Source: Gracilariopsis chorda (taxonomy: Eukaryota; Rhodophyta; Florideophyceae; Gracilariales; Gracilariaceae). Taken from it: a stretch of 64,000 bases of DNA. The notes under the pieces are model-generated. The model saw nothing but the letters and a program-made list of their open reading frames with translations, ran no database searches and was not told the origin of the DNA. Positions 18,776 through 27,634 of this stretch are shown here, piece after piece. The stretch lies in assembly GCA_003194525.1 (NCBI GenBank), contig NBIV01000305.1:1-64000 (forward strand). The letters are read 5' to 3'. Numbering within the stretch: the first letter of the stretch is position 1; every line of letters begins with the position of its first letter. The translations under genes and the position numbers were made by a program.

Positions 18776-21540
18776 TGCAGGTTTATTGGCGGGTGTTTGT
18801 TTTAAAATATGACTTTGGAACGGGCCTCAAGGGGAACCCTCACGGTGGCCGGCGAAGATACAGGATGCAAAAAGAGAAGAGCAGTGATGGGCGGGAATCA
18901 AATGGAGCGGAGAGAGAGAAAATGCGCGGGGAAAGTAGGCGTTACAGGGAATTAAGGGCGTTTGTGTGTCAAGATGCGTTGCGTCAAGGTGGGAAAAAAT
19001 GTGTCTGTACACGACTTGTTTTGAAGTTCAGTGTTGCAGTACATTGCTTTCCTGTGTGGTTGGCATTCAGTGCTTGAGCGTCGATGGCGTTTTAGCTTGT
19101 AGCTAATGGCCACAGTTTGAAGTTTGGAAAGATGAGGAAGACTTGAAGAGCCACGCCGATTATATGGCGTTCGATGCTCGGTTTTGAGACCGTCGGGCAA
19201 ATGAAGGCATCACTGCCATCACATCCAAGCTATCTTCTGTTCCATGCCTCACGTAAATGGGGGCTACTAATATTAGCTCCTGGTTACGTGAAGCATGATG
19301 TTATCATGGCACTGATAGTCGATGATGTACGTTCATCGGTGAGGACCGAATTGCATTGGTTTACTTTGCCACAGTGCTCATATTTTCACCGGGAGAAGGG
19401 GGGCGAGGGCCACATGGATCAGCTTTTGAGGAGCCCTAGACACGTGCCTTGGTGGTAGCAGTCGGCCAAGAGCTGATACGAAGGTTGGATTATTGGTTTG
19501 CGCGCATTAGTTGCTTGTTTCAACAGCCACTAGAGCGCAAAACGTTGGCGCGAGTAGCGTCCTGCCACAAGACAAGGCAGTAGGAGAACATTATGTGGAC
19601 ATCATGTCATCCACTTTGAAACGAGTTATCGTTGCTCAGGCGAAGCTGCTGCGTCGCGCCTCCGCACTTTGAGCTTGGCTGCTCAATGGGGAATTGTGGT
19701 GCGCAAATGATATACTACACTTGAAAAGAGACATTGTGTGCGGCTGAGCTGGGGGGAAGCGGATGAGCACGGCGTTACTGCACATACGACCGGGTGTGTA
19801 TGAGTAGCGGTTGTATACCGGGGAGAAATCATCTGCGACGCTGAAGCGAGCCAAGTGACGGGGTGAGGACGCAAGTGCACTCACGCCTGAAGCGGCGAAC
19901 AGCCTCGACTCCGCGGAATGGGTAGGGCGGAGGAGGGCGTAGGAAGGGCTATGTCCGCACGAAAGGCGTAGGCAGGGATACACCGCGGTATTAACCTCAA
20001 TTTGAGCCTGTGTACAGACGTGCGCAGCTGCCGAGGGTGGCGCTATGTGAGGTAGAAAAGCAGCGTTCACGAAGACGAAGTTGTTTCGGAGCGGCTGGTG
20101 TGCAAAATGAATAAATTGACCTCGAAAACCTAAGAGCGCACGCGTGACGGTGTACGGGTAACGCGTGCCGCGTGAGATGCGGCCAATCAAGTTTCTAGCT
20201 ACATTTTGTAGGTGGTGATAAACTTGCGCACGCGCCGTTCCTCACCGCTGGCGCTGGATCTGGTGGTGGATTGTGAGCGAGTAAAAATGCACGGAATGAT
20301 TGCATATCCAATAGAAATCTTCGAGCAAATACTGTGCATCTGGGGCAGCCACTTGTCGCGCGAGGGCGGCGCCGCGTGAACAAATCTACAGTCAGAACGG
20401 CGCCGAACACGGCGTGCTTCAGGGGCGTGTGCCTGGACATACCCCTCCGCTCGCAGCAACAGTCAGTGCTGTACGCGCTTCAAACAAATAATCGCGAATA
20501 AGGCACCAACAACAGACTCGTGTAGGAGCCAGCCCGCTTTAATCGCAACTCAGGACGCCCGGAAACTCGCCAACGCACTCATTCCGCCTCCCTTCTCTCA
20601 CCAGCGGTACACGTCGCCACCGCCAAGCGCACCACTCTCGCATGCTGTGACGTTCCACAGCAGCGTTTCACGAAACGGCCCATCTGTGCGCTGTAACGCA
20701 CATGTGCGCAGCGCCGCTGCACGAACACACGCACCTCTCCACAAAATATCGCCGCCTGAGGCGACCAAACAGCCGCCAGGAGGCGCTGTGATCTCGCCAG
20801 TGGCCTCCGTCGTTTCAGGTACATGACCGTCCGCCTTTGCCCCAAGCTGTGCCGAGCTCACATTCCAGTCGATCGCCGTAAGCACCCCCCCCTGCAACTG
20901 ATTGCATTCGGTGCCCCCACCCGTGACACATGTAGCCAAAAGCATGTGCCACCGCGCTCTCGTCTCATGAGCGTTTCTGCTTTCTTGTCGACAAACAGCC
21001 AAAATTTTCCAACGTATGAAACAACCCACCTTTTCACCCCTCGAGATCGCCAACGCTCCGCACGCGGAACACATCCGCTCAACCGTCTGTGCGTTCTGCG
21101 AAGCGTAACTCAATTCTACATGTGTCCTCCGCACGGTTCTGCAAATCTGTCGCTCGTTCCTGGCTTCGATAAATAGCCACCACCGTCGCCGGTCCCATAT
21201 TCTCCCCCACCTTTTCGACTTGCGGACGGCCGTTAGCATTCCTCATTTGCATCTCGTCGTTCCAGTCGCTTACCCTCTTCTCTCCCAACTTCCCGACCAC
21301 CTCCCTCGCCCCTCTCGTCCCCTCTCGCTCTCTCATATTCTTCTATCTCATTCATTCATTCATTCATTCATTCCTGTTCTATCTCATTCTTGTAACTTCA
21401 CCCGACGGTTAATTGTGCCTTCATTTCATCTATAAACTACCTATCTGCCGAAAGGGCAAATTCAAGCTTCAAGCAAGTCACAAGTCCACTACCGCCACTG
21501 ACCAGCAAGTTGGTAACGCACAGTCACTATTTATCTCATC
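18776..21540. other. Intergenic region upstream of the B-box gene
   Basis: No gene is supported. Long minus-strand ORFs around 19.6-20.2 kb and 20.6-21.2 kb have composition typical of GC-rich shadow frames and no recognisable motif. The last 300 bases become pyrimidine-rich (CTCTC and CCTC runs), as often seen in core promoters, and include the CATT repeat. A TATA-like TCTATAAAC lies near 21429, about 110 bases before the start codon. Confidence 0.45.
21349..21373. repeat. (CATT)6 microsatellite in the B-box gene promoter
   Basis: A pure tetranucleotide array of 25 bases lies about 170 bases upstream of the start codon, so length variation could affect expression. Confidence 0.9.
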
Positions 21541-22350
21541 ATGGTTCGCAACTGCGAAATGTGCCCGGAAGACCACGCCGTCATGGCCACAGTTTATTGT
21601 GCAGCCGACGCATGCTACCTGTGCGCCAAGTGCGACATCGAGGTTCACAGCGCTAACCGTCTCGCTCAACGTCACGTACGAAGCGCTGTATCAGCGTGTG
21701 AGTTGGACGGGTCGTCCATTCACGATGAGTCCGACGAGGGGATAGTACCGGATATCGCACACATACGTCATGAGGAAAGCACAACGCTGACATTCGAAGA
21801 TGCTGCCGACTACGATTTTGGGGAACTTGGCTTGGGACGCATGCCCGGCCTGGCTGGCGTGGAGGAAATTGGCATTTGGGGGGAAGGCAAACTGGGCAAG
21901 AACTGGGATTTGAGCTGGGAGGATGTGGTTGAGGACGGATTCGACCACGTGGTACCTGACGTTGAAAGTCGAAACCAGAAAGCGGAGGACGTGGCAGCCG
22001 CCGTTGTGGTGGTGAAGATGGAGGCATTGGTTGAGGACAAGAAAGAAGTGAGAATTGGTGAGAAGCGGGCGAGGGAGGAAGAGCGGACAGCAGATGAGGA
22101 GGAAGAACAGAAGGCGCTTGAGAGACGGAAGAAGCGCAGAAAGGAAGCGCTAGAACGGTTTAGGTCAAAGAGGGCGAACCGGTCATTCGCCAAGAGAGTG
22201 CGATACGAATGCCGAAAGCAACTGGCAGACAGTAGACCACGTGTGAAGGGACGGTTTGTGCGGAAAGTGGAGATGGCACTTTACAGAAAGTATGGCAACT
22301 TGTACAGAGAACACTTGCACGAACTGGACTCCGGCAGCGCGTCGTCGTAA
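21541..22350 (+). CDS. B-box zinc finger / CCT-domain protein (CONSTANS-like)
   Basis: This is a 269-residue intronless nuclear regulator. One B-box spans residues 5-45, with C5, C8, C20, D23, C28, C31, H36 and H45 as zinc ligands; the middle spacing is longer than in land-plant boxes. Residues ~50-165 are acidic with Trp/Gly-rich patches, plausibly activating. A Glu/Arg/Lys-rich helix (~175-205) leads into a CCT motif at about 201-243 (FRSKRANRSFAKRVRY, RPRVKGRFVRK), the DNA and NF-Y contacting module of CONSTANS-like proteins. Land-plant COL proteins usually have two B-boxes and 300-400 residues; this is a compact one-box version, as in many algae. The start is the first ATG and opens directly on the B-box. 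Light or circadian roles are family knowledge, not shown here. Confidence 0.93.
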   Translation: MVRNCEMCPEDHAVMATVYCAADACYLCAKCDIEVHSANRLAQRHVRSAVSACELDGSSIHDESDEGIVPDIAHIRHEESTTLTFEDAADYDFGELGLGRMPGLAGVEEIGIWGEGKLGKNWDLSWEDVVEDGFDHVVPDVESRNQKAEDVAAAVVVVKMEALVEDKKEVRIGEKRAREEERTADEEEEQKALERRKKRRKEALERFRSKRANRSFAKRVRYECRKQLADSRPRVKGRFVRKVEMALYRKYGNLYREHLHELDSGSASS

Positions 22351-23262
22351 TTATCACATCTAAACTACCTTTGGTAGTCCATCTAGCCATGAGCCAGAGA
22401 GCACGTCGGTAGCGCGCTGTGGGGAATCGCGCAGCCGCCAACGGGCAACGCTTACACTAAACACCCCAACAGTTTTTTCTTCTTACAGTACGCTCGTGTC
22501 TACTGCAAGCTCTCGAACAGACAGTAGCATACAGTCGTGGAGAAAATCTAACGGTACAGCAGTTGTATTCATGAGCCTCGTGAACTTGTTTCTGCGCCGT
22601 AACTTTTAGCTGAGAGGAGAACGGTGGACAACTTATACTTCACTAACTGCTCAACCGGCGTGCTGGAAAGTGCTTCACAGTTTCCAATCAGTCAAGCAAG
22701 GGCGGCGGTACACACGGTGCTCTACAACGACCGAACGAGGCTCTGCTTTCGAAGAACACCCGGTCTGACTGGCGGTTGTACATGCAGTTGCGGCGAGCAA
22801 AGCAGCCGCCGCAGTGTTTCTGACTAGCTTTACAATGCGTAGAAGGGAGGTAGTACCAAAAGTAACTTTAGCTGCAGTTAAGTTAGATACCGAACACACG
22901 ACACTGCACAACTCGCTCCAGCCGGTGCTTCTCCTCGAAACGCAACAGCACTTCGCAACGTGGCGGTTTACACCGCCGTGTCATTCACGCGGGATGCTTT
23001 CTCATCAACACAACAAATTTTGTGTGCCCCGACCCGAGCCGCGTGCACCGTGCTCCTTGCGGCGCTGCCGCGCGCACCGTACACCGGGGTGCGCAGCTCT
23101 CTTGAATTCGCGCACCGTCTCGGCCCTACTTTACCCCCCTCCGCCGTTCATACCGCATGCCTCTTCCCCCGCCCCTCCTCCCCGCTCAACCAACTTTTTT
23201 AACTATCAGTCAACCGTGTTCTTGCCTACGGCCCGTAGATTTCCGCCTTCACACCTGCAGCC
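22351..23262. other. Intergenic region between the B-box and SDR genes
   Basis: A short hairpin (ACTACC, loop TTT, GGTAGT) follows 10 bases after the B-box stop. The last ~200 bases before the SDR start are C/T-rich with no TATA box. ORFs here look random. Confidence 0.4.
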
Positions 23263-24291
23263 ATGCCTTCTAACGCCCGCTCCCTCTGTGCCTCCCCAGA
23301 GCCCACAAAGCCCGTAACTCCTCCACCATCCTCACCTATGCATCCCTCCACCCCACTTTACATCCCGACCTCTTCCCTGTCTCTGCACCCACACCCCCGT
23401 GAAACTCCACCACGTCGACCGGTACTAAGCGTCGTTGTCACTGGCGGCTCCACTGGCATTGGCGAGGCCATTGTCACTCTTTTTGCCGAAGCTGGTCATC
23501 GTGTGCTCTTCACCTATCTTACGCGTCGAGGCAATGCCGAACGTCTGCAATCCCGTTACCCCCATGTCACTGCCACCCAGCTTGACCAGGCTCAAGTCTC
23601 TAGCGTCGCCTCCTTTTCGCGCACGGTCGACGACTGGGCCGGTGCAGCTGGTGTCCACATTCTCGTCAATAATGCTGCCTTAGGCTCCGCAACTGTCCGT
23701 CAATACGTGCATCAGAAGTGTCAATCACCCAATTTTGGAAAGCTCGCCACGGAACAGCTCCCATCTTCGGCTGTTGACATGCTCATGCGCGCTCAAAACG
23801 ATTTAGCACTTATGCGCGTCAACGCCCTGGGGCCTTTGTGGGTCACAGATGCATTGTCGGATTCCATTCGTCGCGCTGCTGATGTTTCTGGTCGGGCTAC
23901 AATTGTTTTCATCGGATCAGTCGGAGGAGGAAGCGCTGCTGTCTTTCCGGAGTATTGTGCAGCCGACTTGATGAGCAAGGCCGCCCTTACGTACTTTTCG
24001 AAACACTTGGCCGCGCAGCACGTACGAGATAACATCGATGTCATGTGCATCTCGCCAGGTGCTACGGAGACAGAAATGTTCCGTCAAAGCACACTCGCTA
24101 CAATTCCGGACGTACCCGCTTTTGTCGACAGCATGCCTAAACGAAGACTTATACAACCTCATGAAATCGCCAAGAGCGTCTTCTGGCTCTCTGTGGAAAG
24201 CCCGCAAGGCGTTTTTCATGGTTCGGTACTGGACGCCTCTATGGGTCTTGCAGTGCGGCCTGGTCTGCAAACAGAAAACGATGCTCGCTAA
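23263..24291 (+). CDS. Short-chain dehydrogenase/reductase
   Basis: A 342-residue NAD(P)(H)-dependent oxidoreductase of the SDR superfamily. Residues 1-53 are Pro/Ser-rich and not part of the fold; they could be a targeting peptide or an untranslated extension (a second ATG is at residue 26). The Rossmann motif TGGSTGIG is at 60-67, and NNAA follows in ILVNNAALG. The catalytic set appears as S219 (VFIGSVGGG), Y231 and K239. Y and K are seven residues apart rather than the standard three, so either the tyrosine is displaced or the lysine role shifted; residue 235, where the spacing would put tyrosine, is Asp. SPGATETEM gives the usual SPG block. FabG-like families fit best. Substrate is unknown. 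Confidence 0.88.
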   Translation: MPSNARSLCASPEPTKPVTPPPSSPMHPSTPLYIPTSSLSLHPHPRETPPRRPVLSVVVTGGSTGIGEAIVTLFAEAGHRVLFTYLTRRGNAERLQSRYPHVTATQLDQAQVSSVASFSRTVDDWAGAAGVHILVNNAALGSATVRQYVHQKCQSPNFGKLATEQLPSSAVDMLMRAQNDLALMRVNALGPLWVTDALSDSIRRAADVSGRATIVFIGSVGGGSAAVFPEYCAADLMSKAALTYFSKHLAAQHVRDNIDVMCISPGATETEMFRQSTLATIPDVPAFVDSMPKRRLIQPHEIAKSVFWLSVESPQGVFHGSVLDASMGLAVRPGLQTENDAR

Positions 24292-25793
24292 CGTCGACCC
24301 CGCGGTCTTGTCCCATACTTCCATGATTGTATACCATGAACATTTTGAAACATTGCTAAAAGGAGGTACTTCCTTCACTTATCCTTTGCGACAGCTCTTT
24401 ATCCCGCAAGCGCGATGAAACCTTCCGCAATATCACGCCAATACCTACTGACAGCCGCCGCTTTTTGCGTTTCAGCTGGTCGCTGTTCACGACCTCTCAG
24501 CAGGGTCCCAGTGTGGATTACAGAAGACTGAGGGACAACATGATGTGTCTTGTCACACAGTAGCCTACCGTTCTTACGTCAGAATCTCATAGAGACGGCT
24601 CAGAGTGAAGCACCTCATACCAAGTGTAGAAACCGTAATACAGGGCACGTGGTGAGGTTGTTATCTGTAAAGACCAGGTTTAAGGGCTTCCCCATGTTCA
24701 ACGAACATGGTCCCGTTTGGTGGGTCGAGGGGTGATGTAGGTCAAGGCTACCTTCGTAACTTAGACTGCGCGCCTTCCCCCTTAATCCGCGTGCACTGCA
24801 GCTGCTGCAGCGGTACAACAGTAGACCCGAGTGCTTTCCAGCAGCAGTGTGGAATGGAACGGCATTGCTGAAGTGTCCGTGTTCGTGCTTCCTGTGCATT
24901 TTTGCAGTTCTGCGGCACCCTATTGCCGAAACGGGATTCCCGCCAGGACGTCCTCAAGGAGAGGCAGCGCGTAGCGGCGAATATTTGTCCGGTGATCCGG
25001 ATAGCTTTCAGTGTTAGAACGTTTTAAGTGCTACACGTAAATCTTCAACCCAAAAAGCGGATTCGGATTGGAATGTATTCCTCAGTACTATAGCCTCCGA
25101 GTCTTCTTTAATTCACTCTCTTTTTGTTGCATGTTTGTTAGGTAGTGCCCCAAATAATTTGTCCGAGGCAGCAGTCAAACCACAGTGTCGGGCTGGAGAG
25201 ATGGGGTTTTGCGACTAACGGTTAGCGTCGTACCTGCCTCAGTTTCAGAATTAGGACACGAGCCCACTTGTGTAGTCACATGTTCAACCGCGCTACTGTC
25301 ATGCCCTCTGAACGCAGGCTTGATGTTTAACTTACAACGATTTCTTTTCGCGTCCGGCGGTGCAGGTCTAGCCCACATGAAAGCGCATGTGAAACCTATG
25401 ATCCTTGCTCGTCATTGTTGGGCGAGTGGCGTGTGGGTGCTAAAAACGCGGATCAAGACTCGTGGCACGTACGCATCTGCATCTGCATCCACATGACACT
25501 GCGAGTAGATAGCACACCAAATGTTGGATACTGAAAAGTATGGCTAAGGATTTAATGTTCACAAAACGTACAAACACAGCAAACCTGCTCGCAGCAACAA
25601 AAAAGGTGTCAGAATGTGGTACCTCTGGTACCTGAGCTATCTTCATATTAACAAACTATTCGCCTGTCTTCAGTTGCTTGTAGCGGGAGAATACGGATAC
25701 GTAGTTACGGCGCTCTTTCGAAACTTATGAGACCAGGTTTCCACGCCGTTGCCATCAAGACATCAAGAGTGGAAAAATCCGCAGTCAGCGTTG
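24292..25793. other. Intergenic region between SDR and kinase 3' ends
   Basis: The two flanking genes converge on it. I see no ORF of credible composition. A short symmetric CTGCAGCTGCTGCAG lies near 24797. The segment 25240-25330 has loosely tRNA-like A and B box spacing on the minus strand but no cloverleaf. Confidence 0.4.
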
Positions 25794-27017
25794 TCACTTA
25801 TCTTGCTGCGTTGTGATCTCTCTCCCAAAGTCGTCATGTGTGCCCGTCCAGGTTTTACTAGCCTGCTTCTTATTCCTTCCTGAAAAGTCTAAACCAATAC
25901 TGACGCGATTTGAGGTAGGGAACTTGTTCACTCGAATAGGTTTGTACTCACCCTCATCCAGCATGGTCTCATCGCATTTGTGTTTTCTTAGCACTTTGTC
26001 GGCCAAACTCTTGTGAGCTTCCTTGATGTCTTGAGCGGTACTACAATCACCGGCATTCTCCAGTGCCGGCTGTAAGGGAGGTGTGAGCTTGGAATTCTCA
26101 ACATCTTTCCAATCAATTCCTGCAAAGAACGGGTGCTGTTGTACGTCCTGAGCATCGGCACCGGCGTGTCCCAACCGAGTGGCCGGATTCCTGTCCAGCA
26201 AGCGTCGGATGAAGTGCTTGCACGTGTCCGAAACTTCAGTAAGTCGGTCATCACTTTCTAGATCCAGCTCTTCCTCGGCGATTTTTCTCATAAGCTCTTC
26301 GCGCGAATCGCTGGAAAACGGAGGACGTCCGGCCATGAGCACGTAGGCAAGAACTCCAAGTGCCCACCAATCGACGACACGACCATGACCTTCTCCATTG
26401 ATCATCTCTGGAGCCTGGTAAATAGCAGTGCCGGAGATGTCGAAAATGGCCCTTTCGCTAGCGTCTCCAGATTGGAACTTACCGGCCAAGCCAAAGTCGG
26501 TGAGGCGGACGTGACCGGTTCCGTCGATGAGAATGTTCTCAAGCTTGAGGTCGCGGAATACAAAGTCATGACTGTGCAGTTCGGCGACAGCGATGGTGAT
26601 TTCGGCTAGATAGAAACGGGCTTGCTCCTCGGTAAGACAACCGTACTTTCTAAGCAAGTCGTACATATCACCGCCGCTAACGTATTCAAGGACGAGGACA
26701 ACGGCCTGGGGTGTTTGAAAACCGGAATGGCATTGGACGACGAAGGGATGGGGGCCCGCTTCGCGTAGGACTTGACGCTCGGTGATGATGCTATCTAACT
26801 GTGATTCGTAAACGAGCTGAGACTTGTTCATGACTTTGACGGCGAAAAGCTGCTTTGTAGAGCGCTCTCTGACGAGAACGACGGTGCCAAAGGTGCCCTC
26901 GCCGAGCAAACGAAGCGGCTCGCATGATGGGAGAAGATTGGAAGTCGTGAGCTTCCAGCGGGTAGGATGATTTGAGGGTTCCCGTGGTTCGGGGGTCTTT
27001 GAGAAACAAGCGCCCAT
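25794..27017 (-). CDS. AGC-family serine/threonine protein kinase
   Basis: I choose the ATG at 27017, giving 407 residues, because it starts MGACFSK: Gly2 for N-myristoylation and Cys4 for palmitoylation. The open frame runs 87 codons further up, but that part is low-complexity Pro/Leu and lies in promoter-like sequence. The kinase domain spans ~35-299: glycine loop GEGTFG (39-44), K61 in FAVKV, E80 of helix C, FRDLKLEN with D156 and N161, DFG at 174-176, and APE at 202-204 after GTAIY. RLG and HPFFAGIDW (296-304), then a Pro-containing tail (LTPPLQP), are AGC hallmarks as in PKA/PKG/Akt. No cyclic-nucleotide, PH or C2 domain is present. All catalytic residues are in place. The protein is probably membrane-anchored. 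The gene is divergent from the UTP13-like gene. Confidence 0.92.
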   Translation of the reverse strand: MGACFSKTPEPREPSNHPTRWKLTTSNLLPSCEPLRLLGEGTFGTVVLVRERSTKQLFAVKVMNKSQLVYESQLDSIITERQVLREAGPHPFVVQCHSGFQTPQAVVLVLEYVSGGDMYDLLRKYGCLTEEQARFYLAEITIAVAELHSHDFVFRDLKLENILIDGTGHVRLTDFGLAGKFQSGDASERAIFDISGTAIYQAPEMINGEGHGRVVDWWALGVLAYVLMAGRPPFSSDSREELMRKIAEEELDLESDDRLTEVSDTCKHFIRRLLDRNPATRLGHAGADAQDVQQHPFFAGIDWKDVENSKLTPPLQPALENAGDCSTAQDIKEAHKSLADKVLRKHKCDETMLDEGEYKPIRVNKFPTSNRVSIGLDFSGRNKKQASKTWTGTHDDFGREITTQQDK

Positions 27018-27634
27018 ATCGCGGGTGAGGGTGGGGGGTGGGGGGGGAGCAAGAAGGATAGGGACGGCGGTGAGCGCACAAGTGAGGACGGAGGCGGGAG
27101 GAGGGAGGGAGGGAGGAAAGAGGGGCGGGGTGAGATTCGGGGCGGCTGCAAATGGCAAAGCGTCGCTGAATGGAGGCGGGCAGCTGGAGCGAGATTCGGG
27201 GTGCGCGTTGCGCTGCGAGCGGAGAAGAAGGCGCAGAGTGCACTGCGGCGCACACGCTGATTGGCTGCGCGATTGCACACGTGGCTGCTTTTACAGCGCT
27301 GCATGTGATTGGGCCGTCAGGCGTGGGTGAACAGACGCGCGCCACTGCGGACCGGACAAGTGGATGTCGCGCTGTCCGCCACAGCTCATCACTTGTGTGG
27401 CGAAAGCGCCGCGTGATGCAACGCGAGCTGGCGCACGCCGTGATCTGTCTCCCCCGCCGCTCGAGAAACCGCTGCACAGCGCTTCCACGTGTCCATACTC
27501 ACACGTGTCCAGCTGGAACTCCGCACGTGCTTCAAGCGCAACGTGTTTGCGTTTGGCGATCGAACTTTGATCCGTCGCCGGGCGCAGCGCGCAGCGTGCG
27601 CCGCCGCTCCTCCGCGACCTCCGCGAGCCCCGAC
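27018..27634. promoter_or_regulatory. Shared divergent promoter with CACGTG and CCAAT boxes
   Basis: These 617 bases separate the kinase start (-) from the WD40 gene start (+). Four exact CACGTG boxes lie at 27278-27283, 27486-27491, 27502-27507 and 27524-27529. ATTGG (inverted CCAAT) occurs at 27260-27264 and 27308-27312. The kinase-proximal 130 bases are G/A-rich on the plus strand. CACGTG is the classic E/G-box of bHLH and bZIP factors, CCAAT that of NF-Y. Binding here is inferred only from the motifs. Confidence 0.55.

Noticed and set aside
19636-20190. 184-codon minus-strand ORF
   Set aside because: No motif; composition matches a GC-rich shadow frame in intergenic sequence, and competing frames on both strands are equally long.
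20598-21239. 213-codon minus-strand ORF upstream of the B-box gene
   Set aside because: It overlaps promoter-like sequence, has random composition (many Trp, Cys, Arg) and no recognisable domain.
22814-23317. 167-codon plus ORF before the SDR gene
   Set aside because: Pro/His/Arg-rich with no motif; it overlaps the SDR start in another frame and looks like promoter sequence.
25240-25340. tRNA-like stretch on the minus strand
   Set aside because: Boxes resembling A and B promoters are spaced plausibly, but no cloverleaf with a paired acceptor and anticodon stem can be drawn.
27018-27278. 87-codon N-terminal extension of the AGC kinase
   Set aside because: It is low-complexity Pro/Leu/Ala sequence in promoter DNA and would hide the acylation motif at the internal Met.
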